The position numbers were made by a program, and so were the translations under genes. The notes under the pieces are model-generated. The model ran no database searches, was not told the origin of the DNA, and saw only the letters and a program-made list of their open reading frames with translations. DNA of 64,000 nucleotides, from NCBI RefSeq assembly GCF_003795125.1, contig NZ_CP027783.1, positions 1,116,001 to 1,180,000 on the forward strand, written 5' to 3'. Source of the DNA: Tetragenococcus osmophilus (GTDB lineage Bacteria; Bacillota; Bacilli; Lactobacillales; Enterococcaceae). Positions 15,985-25,048 of the stretch are shown piece by piece. Position 1 is the first letter of the stretch; every line of letters begins with the position of its first letter.

Positions 15985-17286
15985 ATGCGCATGGTCGATT
16001 TAATTGAAAAAAAACGGGATGGCGGAGTTCTAACAAAAGAAGAAATTGAATTTATTATTCAAGAATATACAGCAGATAGAATTCCTGATTATCAAATGAG
16101 TGCTTTTCTTATGACTGTTTTTTATCAAGATATGACAGATGAGGAAATTACAGCATTGACTTTGGCAATGGCCGATTCTGGTGAACAGATTGATTTATCT
16201 TCTATTAATGGAATCAAAGTTGATAAACATTCAACTGGAGGTGTTGGGGATACGACGACGCTGGTTTTAGCACCTTTAGTTGCAAGTGTAGGTGTGCCAG
16301 TGGCGAAAATGTCCGGACGTGGTTTGGGATATACAGGAGGGACATTGGACAAGTTAGAAGCCATTCCTGGTTTTAAAATCGAATTATCTGACCAAGCGTT
16401 TATTGAAGAAGTTAATAAAAATAAGGTAGCTGTCATTGGACAAAGCGGTGATCTAGCTCCGGCAGATAAAAAGTTATATGCATTGCGAGATGTCACTGCA
16501 ACGGTCGATTCAATCCCCTTAATTGCTAGCTCAATTATGAGTAAAAAGATTGCAGCTGGAGCTGACGCAATTGTTTTAGATGTAACTACTGGCGAAGGGG
16601 CCTTTATGAAAAACCTTGCTGATGCTAGGCGATTATCTCATATGATGGTCAGAATCGGAGCTTTAGCGAAGCGAAGGACAATGGCTGTCATTTCAGATAT
16701 GAGCCAACCTTTAGGTGCAGCTATCGGAAATGGTTTAGAAGTCATTGAAGCAATAGAAACATTGCAAGGAAAAGGACCTGAAGATTTATTAGAAATGTGC
16801 TATGTTCTGGGAAGCCAAATGGTAGTACTGGGTGGAAAAGCGGATACCTTAAAAGAAGCTCGATCTTTATTGGAAGAAGCGATTTCTTCAGGAAGGGCCT
16901 TTGCAACTTTTAAACAGATGGTTGAAAACCAAGGAGGCGATGCATCTATTTGTACGTCCCCTGAGCGTTTATTAACAGCGTCATTTGAAGTAGAACTTCC
17001 GGCCAAATCAAGCGGAGTTGTAGCGAGGTTAATTGCCAATGAAGTTGGTATCGCGGCAATGATGTTAGGAGCAGGCAGGAAAACAAAAGAGGATGCCATC
17101 GATTATGGCGTAGGTTTGAGATTACATAAAAAAGTTGGAGATTCTGTAGAAAAGGGTGAATCTTTAGTAACTATTTATAGTAATACAGAACATATAAAAG
17201 AAGTAAAAGAATTATTATATAAAAATATCGTTATTGAAGAAGCTGCTGTTGAACCGCCACTAGTACATGAAGTCATTACAGAGTAG
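15985..17286 (+). CDS. pdp: pyrimidine-nucleoside phosphorylase
   Basis: A 433-residue enzyme that phosphorolyses uridine, thymidine and deoxyuridine to the base and (deoxy)ribose-1-phosphate. The anthranilate phosphoribosyltransferase-like fold is clear. Catalytic and binding residues known from E. coli thymidine phosphorylase are kept: His in KHSTGGVGD (residue 82), Arg in YALRD, Ser and Lys in IASSIMSKK. The signature [11 protein letters not shown] has Tyr where His is common. A GCGAGG ribosome site selects the ATG at 15985 rather than an upstream in-frame ATG at 15922. It is the first gene of the salvage cluster, and its end overlaps the region before deoC. Confidence 0.95.
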   Translation: MRMVDLIEKKRDGGVLTKEEIEFIIQEYTADRIPDYQMSAFLMTVFYQDMTDEEITALTLAMADSGEQIDLSSINGIKVDKHSTGGVGDTTTLVLAPLVASVGVPVAKMSGRGLGYTGGTLDKLEAIPGFKIELSDQAFIEEVNKNKVAVIGQSGDLAPADKKLYALRDVTATVDSIPLIASSIMSKKIAAGADAIVLDVTTGEGAFMKNLADARRLSHMMVRIGALAKRRTMAVISDMSQPLGAAIGNGLEVIEAIETLQGKGPEDLLEMCYVLGSQMVVLGGKADTLKEARSLLEEAISSGRAFATFKQMVENQGGDASICTSPERLLTASFEVELPAKSSGVVARLIANEVGIAAMMLGAGRKTKEDAIDYGVGLRLHKKVGDSVEKGESLVTIYSNTEHIKEVKELLYKNIVIEEAAVEPPLVHEVITE

Positions 17287-17296
17287 AGGTAAAAAA

Positions 17297-17944
17297 ATGG
17301 AACTAAACCGTGTGATTGATCATACTCTTTTAAAAGCAGACCTTACTCAAGAAGAAGTTCTATTGGTGATTGAAGAAGCAAAAAGATATCATTTCTACGC
17401 TGTTTGTGTAAATCCGATATGGGTCTATCTGGCAGCGCAAAAGTTAAAACGGGCCCCAACGATTGTATGTACAGTTATTGGATTTCCTTTAGGAGCAAAT
17501 ACCTCGGAAACTAAAGCTTTTGAAGCAAAGAACGCTATTGAAAATGGGGCAGATGAAATCGACATGGTTATGAATATTGGCGCATTGAGGTCAGGAATGA
17601 AAGAAGTAGTTCAGACAGATATTCAAGCAGTGGTTAATGCTGTAAAGGACCAAGCATTGGTAAAAGTAATTATTGAAACAAGTTTACTAACTAGAGATGA
17701 ACTTATAACGGCGTGTCAGTTGGTCCAAGCTGCTGGCGCAGATTTTGTGGAAACGTCCACTGGATTTACAACGGGAGCAGCTAAAATTGAGAATGTGCAT
17801 TTGATCCACGAAAATGTTACTTCTGCAATAGGAGTGAAAGCTGTTGGCGGTATTCTTACAAAAGATGATGCACTGAGAATGACTGAAGCAGGTGCTACTC
17901 GGCTAGGTACGGATGCTAGCGTAATTATCATAACTGGGAAATAA
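17297..17944 (+). CDS. deoC: deoxyribose-phosphate aldolase family protein with altered active site
   Basis: 215 residues, matching class I DERA enzymes that cleave 2-deoxyribose-5-phosphate to glyceraldehyde-3-phosphate and acetaldehyde. The fold is intact: MELNRVIDHTLLKAD, VCTVIGFPLGAN, the Asp of EIDMVMNIGAL and LVKVIIETSLLT. However, the Schiff-base lysine of the FVKTSTGF motif is Glu152 (GAA at 17750-17752). The second active-site lysine (GVKAVGG, residue 181) is kept but its usual Ala-Ser-Gly-Gly context is Ala-Val-Gly-Gly. The phosphate-binding Ser-Ser of the GASSG block is Asp-Ala (LGTDAS). Aldolase activity is therefore doubtful. GAGGT before 17297 sets the start. Confidence 0.9.
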   Translation: MELNRVIDHTLLKADLTQEEVLLVIEEAKRYHFYAVCVNPIWVYLAAQKLKRAPTIVCTVIGFPLGANTSETKAFEAKNAIENGADEIDMVMNIGALRSGMKEVVQTDIQAVVNAVKDQALVKVIIETSLLTRDELITACQLVQAAGADFVETSTGFTTGAAKIENVHLIHENVTSAIGVKAVGGILTKDDALRMTEAGATRLGTDASVIIITGK

Positions 17945-17971
17945 CAGAAATAAAAAGCGAGGAGGTGGAAG

Positions 17972-18370
17972 ATGACAAAGGCAAAAAATGAATGGTTATT
18001 AATAGCTCAAAAAGCGTTGGAAAAGGCTTATGTTCCTTATTCCCAATTCCCAGTAGGCGCCTGTTTAGTAACCAAACAAGGGAAAACTTATCAAGGAATT
18101 AATATTGAAAATGCTTCTTATGGGTTGAGTAATTGTGCAGAACGTACTTCTATATTTAAAGCTGTGTCAGAAGGAGAAAGAGAATTTTCGCATTTAGTTG
18201 TAGCTGGTGACACCTCACAGCCAATTTCACCGTGCGGGGCTTGTCGCCAGGTAATGGCAGAGTTTTTTGAGCAAGATATGCCAGTAACACTCGTTGGTAA
18301 ACATGGAGTAGTAAAGGAAATGACTGTAGCTCAGTTATTGCCATACTCATTTACTGGGCAGGATTTATAA
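17972..18370 (+). CDS. cdd: cytidine deaminase
   Basis: A 132-residue tetrameric-type enzyme deaminating cytidine and deoxycytidine to uridine and deoxyuridine, feeding Pdp. The zinc ligands and catalytic glutamate are present: NCAERT (C-A-E, about residues 54-58) and PCGACRQ (two Cys, about 87-92). The length is typical of the B. subtilis type. AGGAGGTGG precedes the ATG. It lies 27 bases behind deoC within the same unit. Confidence 0.96.
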   Translation: MTKAKNEWLLIAQKALEKAYVPYSQFPVGACLVTKQGKTYQGINIENASYGLSNCAERTSIFKAVSEGEREFSHLVVAGDTSQPISPCGACRQVMAEFFEQDMPVTLVGKHGVVKEMTVAQLLPYSFTGQDL

Positions 18371-18431
18371 TGGATTCAAGCAGTTAAAAACTGTTTAAAT
18401 TAAAAAATTATTTAGGAGGATTTATTACAAA

Positions 18432-19499
18432 ATGAAAAAAGCAAAACTATTTGGGTTTGGCACAATTGCAATGATGAGCACGCTGCTATTAGGAGCATGT
18501 GGTAACGGTGGAGGTTCAGGTGATGGTGGCAATGGAGAAGGTTCAAATGCTCCGGCGGCATTAATTACAGATACTGGTGGTGTGGATGACCGTTCCTTTA
18601 ACCAATCTGCTTGGGAAGGTCTTCAAGCTTGGGGTGAAGAAAATAATGTAGAGCGAGGGAATGACGGTTATCAATATTTCCAATCCTCTAATGAATCGGA
18701 TTATATTCCTAATATTGATCAAGCTTTAAATGCTGGGTTCAAAACGATTTTTGGTATTGGTTATAAGCTACAACCAGCAATTGAAGAACAATCGCAAAAT
18801 AATCCAGATAATAATTTCGTTATTGTAGATGATGTTGTCGAAGGTGATAACGTCGCTTCAGCAACATTTAAAGACCAAGAAGCTTCTTATTTAGCAGGGA
18901 TTGCAGCTGCTTATACCACTGAAACAGATAAAGTTGGTTTTGTTGGTGGGGTAGAAGGAGAAGTAATTGATCGCTTTGACGCTGGTTTTGCCAAAGGTGT
19001 AGAAGACGGGGCTGAAAAGCAAGATAAAGAGATTGAAGTATTGAACCAATACGCAGGTGATTTCTCTGCACCTGATAAAGGACGTTCAATTGCTCAAGGT
19101 ATGTATTCTCAAGATGCAGATATTATCTATCACGCTTCTGGAGCGACTGGAAATGGCGTATTCCAAGAAGCTAAATCACGAAATGAATCTGGCGATGATA
19201 AAGTTTGGGTTATCGGTGTTGACCGTGACCAAGAAGACGAAGGAAACTACTCTAATGATGGAGAAGAAGATAACTTTACACTAACATCTACACTAAAAGG
19301 TGTAGGTACTGTAGTGCAAGACTTAGCACAAAGATCAGCTGATGAAGACTTTCCTGGTGGTGAACATGTGGAATACGGTCTAGATGAAGACGGTGTTGGT
19401 TTGACCGATGGTTACTTATCAGATGAAGCTTTGGACGCAGTAGAAGAAGCTAAAGAAGAAGTTGTTAATGGAGATGTAGAAGTACCAGAAAAGCCGTAA
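18432..19499 (+). CDS. BMP family nucleoside-binding lipoprotein
   Basis: A 355-residue solute receptor. A signal peptide ends at the lipobox LLLGAC, then a Gly/Ser-rich linker. The BMP/PnrA domain begins with ALITDTGGVDDRSFNQSAWEG, the standard nucleoside-receptor opening; DRFDAGFAKGVEDGA and VIGVDRDQEDEG are further blocks. It would deliver purine and pyrimidine nucleosides to the ABC transporter encoded next. The protein is exceptionally acidic (long D/E runs near the C terminus), as in surface proteins of halotolerant organisms. The start is backed by AGGAGG upstream. A terminator separates it from the ATPase, so it can be made in excess of the rest. Confidence 0.94.
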   Translation: MKKAKLFGFGTIAMMSTLLLGACGNGGGSGDGGNGEGSNAPAALITDTGGVDDRSFNQSAWEGLQAWGEENNVERGNDGYQYFQSSNESDYIPNIDQALNAGFKTIFGIGYKLQPAIEEQSQNNPDNNFVIVDDVVEGDNVASATFKDQEASYLAGIAAAYTTETDKVGFVGGVEGEVIDRFDAGFAKGVEDGAEKQDKEIEVLNQYAGDFSAPDKGRSIAQGMYSQDADIIYHASGATGNGVFQEAKSRNESGDDKVWVIGVDRDQEDEGNYSNDGEEDNFTLTSTLKGVGTVVQDLAQRSADEDFPGGEHVEYGLDEDGVGLTDGYLSDEALDAVEEAKEEVVNGDVEVPEKP

Positions 19500-19510
19500 A
19501 ATAACCGTAA

Positions 19511-19560
19511 TTCGTTCATCGCCGGGCAATTTTTCCGGCGATGACGAATCGATTTTTTCT
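19511..19560 (+). terminator. terminator or attenuator between the BMP lipoprotein and the ABC ATPase
   Basis: TCATCGCCGG (19516-19525) pairs with CCGGCGATGA (19534-19543), with flanking TTCG/CGAA matches, followed by a T-run. Partial read-through would set a receptor excess over the permease. Confidence 0.7.
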
Positions 19561-19691
19561 TTCAATAAAATTAGAGGAAATGACTACAATAGGAAGTCTT
19601 CCTCTTTTTATTGAGGGAAAAAATCTGAAATATGAGTAGGTAATGACAGACGATTGTTTGTTTCAAATTACTTCAGAGGAGTGTGAAAAAC

Positions 19692-21257
19692 GTGTCAGAA
19701 GAACAGTTTGTCGTAGAAATGCGCGATATTACAAAAGAATTCGGGCTCTTTAAGGCAAATGATCGAGTGAATTTGCGGCTGAAAAAAGGGGAAATCCATG
19801 CCTTATTAGGTGAAAATGGAGCAGGTAAGTCGACACTAATGAATATGCTGTCCGGTTTATTAGAACCTAGCTCTGGGAAAATTCTTATCAATGGAAAAGA
19901 AGTAACGATCGATGGCCCGAATAAAGCGAACCAGTTAGGGATTGGTATGGTGCATCAGCACTTTATGTTGGTTGATGCGTTTACTGTGACTGAAAATATT
20001 ATTTTAGGAAACGAACCGAGTCAACTAGGCAAGGTGGATCGTAAAAAAGCTCGTCAAGAAATCATGGAAGTTTCGAAGCGTTATGGTTTACGTGTTGACC
20101 CAGACTCTTATGTGCGTGATATTTCAGTAGGAATGCAACAACGAGTGGAGATATTAAAAACATTATACCGAGGCGCAGATGTATTAATTTTTGATGAGCC
20201 AACAGCCGTATTAACTCCTCAAGAAATTGATGAACTCATTGAGATTATGCAGGAATTAGTTAAAGAGGGTAAGTCAATTATTCTTATTACGCATAAATTA
20301 GATGAAATCAAAGCTGTAGCTGATGAGTGTACCGTTATTCGTCGGGGACAAGGTATTGGAACAGTCACTGTAAAAGATGTCTCTTCACAAGATCTAGCAG
20401 ATATGATGGTTGGGCGTTCTGTTGTTTTCAAAACCGATAAGCAAAAAGCGACTCCAAAACAAACAGTTTTATCCATAAAGGATTTAGTTGTTAAAGAAAA
20501 CCGTGGTATTGAAGCGGTCAAAGGTCTTAATTTAGATGTCCGAGCCGGCGAAATCGTTGGGATCGCTGGTATCGATGGTAATGGTCAATCTGAACTCGTC
20601 CAAGCATTGACAGGCTTACGCAAGGTAGAAAGTGGAACAGTTCAACTAAATAATGAAGATATTACTGACTTACGTCCTAGAAAAATTACCGAAAGTGGCG
20701 TTGGACATGTTCCAGAAGACCGTCACAAGTACGGTATGATTTTGGATATGTCAGTAGCCGAAAATTTTGTTCTACAGAATTACTATAAGAGCCCTTTTAG
20801 TAGAAACGGAGTGCTAGATTATCCAAGTATTAACAAACACGCACAATCCTTAATAGAAGAATTTGATGTACGAACAGTTAACGAAATGGTACCTGCACGT
20901 TCCTTATCAGGAGGTAACCAGCAAAAAGCGGTAGTGGCACGTGAAATTAGCCGTGACCCTGATTTATTGGTTGTCGCTAATCCTACTCGTGGGTTAGATG
21001 TAGGAGCTATAGAGTTTATTCATAAGCGTTTAATTAATCAAAGAAATAACGATAAAGCTGTTCTTTTGGTTAGCTTTGAATTAGATGAAATATTAAACGT
21101 CTCTGATCGTATTGCAGTTATTTATGATGGAAAAATCGTTGGCGTGGTAAAACCAGAAGAAACTTCTGAACAAGAGCTTGGTTTATTAATGGCTGGCTCT
21201 TCTTTAGAAAAAGCTCGGGAAGAACTTGCTCAACAGGAGGTAACAGCCAATGAATAA
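19692..21257 (+). CDS. nucleoside ABC transporter, double ATP-binding subunit
   Basis: About 521 residues with two ABC cassettes, as in sugar and nucleoside importers of the Carb2 type. The first cassette has Walker A GENGAGKST and Walker B with LIFDEPTA. The second has a degenerate P-loop, GIDGNGQSE, but keeps a signature LSGGNQQKAV and NPTRGLD. It powers import with the two permeases. GTG at 19692 fits the ribosome site (GAGGAG at 19676-19681) better than the GTG at 19683, which lies too close. The next gene overlaps it by eight bases. Similar to B. subtilis YufO/NupO. Confidence 0.94.
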   Translation: MSEEQFVVEMRDITKEFGLFKANDRVNLRLKKGEIHALLGENGAGKSTLMNMLSGLLEPSSGKILINGKEVTIDGPNKANQLGIGMVHQHFMLVDAFTVTENIILGNEPSQLGKVDRKKARQEIMEVSKRYGLRVDPDSYVRDISVGMQQRVEILKTLYRGADVLIFDEPTAVLTPQEIDELIEIMQELVKEGKSIILITHKLDEIKAVADECTVIRRGQGIGTVTVKDVSSQDLADMMVGRSVVFKTDKQKATPKQTVLSIKDLVVKENRGIEAVKGLNLDVRAGEIVGIAGIDGNGQSELVQALTGLRKVESGTVQLNNEDITDLRPRKITESGVGHVPEDRHKYGMILDMSVAENFVLQNYYKSPFSRNGVLDYPSINKHAQSLIEEFDVRTVNEMVPARSLSGGNQQKAVVAREISRDPDLLVVANPTRGLDVGAIEFIHKRLINQRNNDKAVLLVSFELDEILNVSDRIAVIYDGKIVGVVKPEETSEQELGLLMAGSSLEKAREELAQQEVTANE

Positions 21258-22383
21258 TCGCAATGCAAAAATCCGGAGTATCTTAGTGCCTGTTTTGTCT
21301 GTTGTTTTAGGATTGGCTATTGGAGCAATCATCATGGCAGCTTTTGGTTTTAACCCGGTTGTAGGGTATCAATCGATGTTGAATGCTTCTTTGGGTAATC
21401 AAAGAAGTATAGGCGAAACATTGCGTCAAGCTACTCCTTTAATTCTTACTGCTTTGGGCTTTTCAATCGCAAACTCGGCCGGCTTTTTCAACATAGGTCT
21501 TTCTGGACAAGCTTTGTGCGGTTGGGTAGCTAGTGTTTCATTTGCTCTAATTTTCCCTGATTTACCTAAAATCATATTATTACCACTTTGTGTGATTTTG
21601 GGGGCTTTAGCTGGTGCACTTGCAGCGGCTATTCCTGGAGTTTTAAGAGCTTATTTTGGTACTAGTGAAGTGATTGTAACCATTATGATGAACTATATTG
21701 TGTTATATCTAAGTACCTTTATTTTGCAAGATGCTATGCCAGAAAGCTTTCGTTCTAGTTTGGACTCTTCCAATCGGATTACAGAAAATGCTAGTTTGAG
21801 TATGGAGAGTCTATCCCGCTTTTTTGGAGGCTCTCGAGTGAATGCAGGATTATTTATAGCTTTAGTTGGTTTGGTAGTCGTTTGGTTTATTATGAAAAAA
21901 ACCACGCTTGGTTATGAAATACGAGCTGTAGGGCTAAACCCGAATGCTTCTGAGTATGCGGGAATGAGCAGTAAAAGGTCGATCATTTTGTCGATGGTAC
22001 TTTCTGGTACTTTTGCTGGTTTAGGTGGCGTAGTAGAAGGGCTGGGAACTTATCAAAATTTCTTTGTCCAAACAGAGTCATTGACGATAGGCTTTGATGG
22101 GCTAGCGGTGTCCTTGTTAGGAGCAGGTTCATCGATTGGTATTTTACTTGCCGCCTTATTATTTAGTGTTTTACAAATTGGTGGTTTAGGTATGCAAACA
22201 GGAGCTGGGGTACCATTTGAAATTGTTAATGTAGTAATCGCATTAATTATCTTTTTTGTAGCGATTAGTTATATTATGCGTGTACTGCTAGCCAAAGTTA
22301 TGCCAGATAAGAGACAGAAAGAAGTTATTCAGAATCTGGAATCATCTTCAGGTGGACAAGATGAAAAAGGAGGCGACCTATAA
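21250..22383 (+). CDS. nucleoside ABC transporter permease 1
   Basis: A 377-residue inner-membrane permease of the BPD_transp_2 type with about 9-10 helices. RQATPLILTALGFSIANSAGFFNIGLSGQ is the conserved N-terminal block, and YEIRAVGLNPNASEYAGM is the cytoplasmic coupling (EAA-like) loop. It forms a heterodimer with the next gene product. It overlaps the ATPase gene end by eight bases and the next start by one (TAATG), so translation is coupled. Comparable to B. subtilis YufP. Confidence 0.94.
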   Translation: MNNRNAKIRSILVPVLSVVLGLAIGAIIMAAFGFNPVVGYQSMLNASLGNQRSIGETLRQATPLILTALGFSIANSAGFFNIGLSGQALCGWVASVSFALIFPDLPKIILLPLCVILGALAGALAAAIPGVLRAYFGTSEVIVTIMMNYIVLYLSTFILQDAMPESFRSSLDSSNRITENASLSMESLSRFFGGSRVNAGLFIALVGLVVVWFIMKKTTLGYEIRAVGLNPNASEYAGMSSKRSIILSMVLSGTFAGLGGVVEGLGTYQNFFVQTESLTIGFDGLAVSLLGAGSSIGILLAALLFSVLQIGGLGMQTGAGVPFEIVNVVIALIIFFVAISYIMRVLLAKVMPDKRQKEVIQNLESSSGGQDEKGGDL

Positions 22384-23339
22384 TGTCGACAATAGGATTG
22401 ATATCCTTGATTTTAACTTCCGCATTAGTCTATTCGACCCCTCTAATACTGACTGCATTAGGCGGAACGTTTTCAGAACGAAGCGGGGTTGTAAACGTAG
22501 GGCTAGAGGGTATTATGGTTATGGGCGCCTTTAGTGGCATCGTGTTTAACCTGGAAAATGCAGGAAGATTTGGTGGCTGGACGCCTTGGCTTGGAATTGC
22601 TGTGGGCGGTTTGGTAGGGATGTTGTTTTCTCTACTACATGCAACAGCTACGGTGAGCTTTCGTGCCGATCATATTATTAGTGGTACAGTAGTTAACTTA
22701 ATGGCGCCAGCACTCGGAGTCTTTTTAATTAAAGTTTGGTATGGTAAAGGACAAACAGATAACATCGATAGTAATTTAGGTTACTTTTCTTTTCCAGCTT
22801 TAGAAAATATACCCGTTATTGGCGATATTTTCTTTAAAAATACTTTTTTACCTGCTTATTTAGCTATTGGTATTGCGATAATTGCTTGGTATGTTATTAG
22901 TAAAACACGATTTGGCTTGCGTTTACGTTCAGTTGGGGAACACCCACAAGCAGCCGATACACTAGGGGTAAATGTGTACCTGTTCCGTTATTCTGGTGTT
23001 TTACTTTCTGGTCTATTAGGTGGCATGGGCGGTGCAATTTTTGCACAGTCTATTTCAGGTAATTTTTCGGCAGGTACAATCGTTGGCCAAGGGTATATCT
23101 CACTAGCTGCGATGATTTTTGGTAAATGGAATCCATTAGGAGCAATGGGCGCGGCGATCTTCTTTGGCTTTGCGCAAAGTTTAAGTATTATTGGAGCACA
23201 ACTTCCAGTTATTTCTTCCATACCTCCTGTACTTTTACAAATTGCACCTTATTTATTAACAATTATCGTTCTTGTTTTGTTCCTTGGGCGTTCTTCTGCT
23301 CCACAAGCGAGTGGGAAAAATTATGTTAAATCGAAGTAA
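22383..23339 (+). CDS. nucleoside ABC transporter permease 2
   Basis: A 318-residue permease of the same fold, about 9 helices. SERSGVVNVGLEGIMVMGAF is the signature N-terminal block and LRSVGEHPQAADTLGVNV the coupling loop. It pairs with the preceding permease, and together with the ATPase and BMP lipoprotein completes a BMP-dependent nucleoside importer. AGGAGG lies at the end of the preceding gene. A terminator follows at 23346. Comparable to B. subtilis YufQ. Confidence 0.94.
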   Translation: MSTIGLISLILTSALVYSTPLILTALGGTFSERSGVVNVGLEGIMVMGAFSGIVFNLENAGRFGGWTPWLGIAVGGLVGMLFSLLHATATVSFRADHIISGTVVNLMAPALGVFLIKVWYGKGQTDNIDSNLGYFSFPALENIPVIGDIFFKNTFLPAYLAIGIAIIAWYVISKTRFGLRLRSVGEHPQAADTLGVNVYLFRYSGVLLSGLLGGMGGAIFAQSISGNFSAGTIVGQGYISLAAMIFGKWNPLGAMGAAIFFGFAQSLSIIGAQLPVISSIPPVLLQIAPYLLTIIVLVLFLGRSSAPQASGKNYVKSK

Positions 23340-23345
23340 ATAATT

Positions 23346-23393
23346 AAAAGAGACGGGACAAGTGGGTTTCTCATTAGTGCCGTCTCTTTTTAT
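23346..23393 (+). terminator. terminator between the permeases and punA
   Basis: AAAAGAGACGG (23346-23356) pairs with CCGTCTCTTTT (23380-23390), followed by further T. The loop is long (23 bases). Confidence 0.7.
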
Positions 23394-23427
23394 AAATGAA
23401 GGAAAAATATTTTTAAGGAGTGTACAG

Positions 23428-24246
23428 ATGGATTCGTTACAAGAAAAATTAAAAGAAACAACTGAATTTATTCAAAAACAAGGAGTAGGGGAAGTCGAAT
23501 TTGGCTTAATTTTAGGTTCAGGGCTAGGAGAATTAGCAGAGGAAATTGAGGATGCAAAAATTATTACTTATGATAAAGTTCCGCATTTTCCTATTTCTAC
23601 TGTTACAGGGCACGCGGGCCAGTTAGTCTATGGGACATTAGCAGGGAAAAAAGTGTTAGCGATGCAGGGCCGCTTTCATTATTATGAAGGCCATTCGATG
23701 CAGACGGTAACATATCCAGTGCGCGTAATGGCAGCATTAAAAGCACATTCTCTAATTGTGACGAATGCAGCGGGCGGCGTAAATGAAGATTTTAAAGCTG
23801 GGGACTTAATGTTAATCGCTGATCATATTAATTTTATGGGAAGTAACCCTCTTTTTGGGCCGAATGAAGATGAGATAGGACCGCGGTTCCCTGATATGAG
23901 TGAAGCTTATGATATGAGTTATCGGCAAACTGCACAAAAAATAGCAGAAAAACAAGGAATACCATTAAAAGAAGGAAACTATATGGCTTTTTCTGGACCG
24001 ACTTATGAAACCCCGGCAGAAGTTCGTTTTGCACGGATTGCTGGAGGGGATGCTGTTGGCATGTCTACAGTTCCTGAAGTTATTGCGGCTTGTCATAGTG
24101 GTTTAAAAGTGTTGGGGATCTCTTGTATTACTAATTTAGCGGCTGGCATGCAAAAAAGCTTAAATCACGATGAAGTTGTAAAAACCACCGAGCGTGTAAA
24201 AGCTGATTTTAAAACATTGGTCAAAGAGACTTTAAAGGTATTATAA
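23428..24246 (+). CDS. punA: purine nucleoside phosphorylase, trimeric type (PNP-I)
   Basis: A 272-residue enzyme that phosphorolyses inosine and guanosine to the free base and ribose-1-phosphate. Family motifs are complete: the phosphate loop [40 protein letters not shown] with the purine-binding Glu, GMSTVPEVI and [10 protein letters not shown] with the Asn. AAGGAG selects the ATG at 23428 over an in-frame ATG at 23362 that would lie in the terminator. It is followed 11 bases later by deoD. Confidence 0.96.
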   Translation: MDSLQEKLKETTEFIQKQGVGEVEFGLILGSGLGELAEEIEDAKIITYDKVPHFPISTVTGHAGQLVYGTLAGKKVLAMQGRFHYYEGHSMQTVTYPVRVMAALKAHSLIVTNAAGGVNEDFKAGDLMLIADHINFMGSNPLFGPNEDEIGPRFPDMSEAYDMSYRQTAQKIAEKQGIPLKEGNYMAFSGPTYETPAEVRFARIAGGDAVGMSTVPEVIAACHSGLKVLGISCITNLAAGMQKSLNHDEVVKTTERVKADFKTLVKETLKVL

Positions 24247-24257
24247 GGAGGAAACAT

Positions 24258-24962
24258 ATGAGTGTGCATATTGAAGCAAAACCGGGAGAAATTGCTGATA
24301 AAATATTACTTCCTGGCGACCCTTTGCGGGCAAAATATATTGCTGAAACATTTTTAGAAGACCCGGTTTGTTACAATCAAGTTCGAGGGATGCTAGGGTA
24401 TACTGGAATTTATAAAGGAGAGCGTGTATCAGTCCAAGGGACTGGGATGGGTATGCCTTCTGCAACGATTTATGCCCAAGAATTGATCGAATCTTATGGT
24501 GTGAAGCGACTTATAAGAGTAGGTACCTGTGGAGCACTTTCAGAAGAAGTGCATGTTAGAGATCTAATTTTAGCTCAAGGAGCTGTAACGAGTTCTGCTA
24601 TGGTACAAAAGAATTTCCAAAAATTTTATTATTCCCCGATTGCTGACTTTCATTTATTAAAGACAGCTTACGAAGTTGCTAACAAACAAGGATTTACTAC
24701 GCATGTAGGAAATATCTTGTCAGAGGATTCTTTTTATAAAGAAGATATGACAGAAACATTTCAACTTGCTGAATTAGGAATTAAAGGTGTTGAAATGGAA
24801 GCTGCGGCCTTATACTATCTAGGAGCTAAATTTAATGTACAAGCTGTAGCCATTTGTACTGTTAGTGATCATATGATTACAGGAGAAGAAACAACATCAC
24901 TTGAAAGACAAACCACATTTGATGAAATGATTAAAGTTGGTTTGGAGACGGCTTTGAATTAA
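24258..24962 (+). CDS. deoD: purine nucleoside phosphorylase, hexameric type (PNP-II)
   Basis: A 234-residue enzyme with broad specificity for 6-oxo and 6-amino purine nucleosides, including adenosine and deoxyadenosine. [49 protein letters not shown] and the catalytic Asp in [12 protein letters not shown] identify it and are all intact. GGAGGAAAC precedes the ATG. It ends the salvage cluster, with a terminator at 24964. No phosphopentomutase gene follows, although related genomes often keep deoB beside punA and deoD. Confidence 0.97.
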   Translation: MSVHIEAKPGEIADKILLPGDPLRAKYIAETFLEDPVCYNQVRGMLGYTGIYKGERVSVQGTGMGMPSATIYAQELIESYGVKRLIRVGTCGALSEEVHVRDLILAQGAVTSSAMVQKNFQKFYYSPIADFHLLKTAYEVANKQGFTTHVGNILSEDSFYKEDMTETFQLAELGIKGVEMEAAALYYLGAKFNVQAVAICTVSDHMITGEETTSLERQTTFDEMIKVGLETALN

Positions 24963-24963
24963 T

Positions 24964-25001
24964 AAAAATGATCGACCGTATTTTGGGGTCGATCATTTTT
25001 G
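24964..25001 (+). terminator. terminator of the salvage cluster
   Basis: AAAATGATCGACC (24965-24977) pairs with GGTCGATCATTTT (24987-24999 region), followed by T. Confidence 0.8.
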
Positions 25002-25027
25002 ACTTTAAATAAAATTCTAGAGATAAT
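24999..25027 (+). promoter_or_regulatory. promoter of the alcohol dehydrogenase gene
   Basis: TTGACT (24999-25004), 17 bases, GATAAT (25022-25027). The -35 overlaps the T-run of the preceding terminator. Confidence 0.6.
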
Positions 25028-25048
25028 GAGGGAAAAGGAGGTTTTTCC

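Noticed and set aside
16309-16344. Tyr instead of His in the GLGHTGGT signature of pyrimidine-nucleoside phosphorylase
   Set aside because: The catalytic His known from E. coli thymidine phosphorylase (His85) lies in KHSTGG, which is intact, as are the active-site Arg, Ser and Lys. The altered position is in a variable place of the family signature, so inactivation is not implied.
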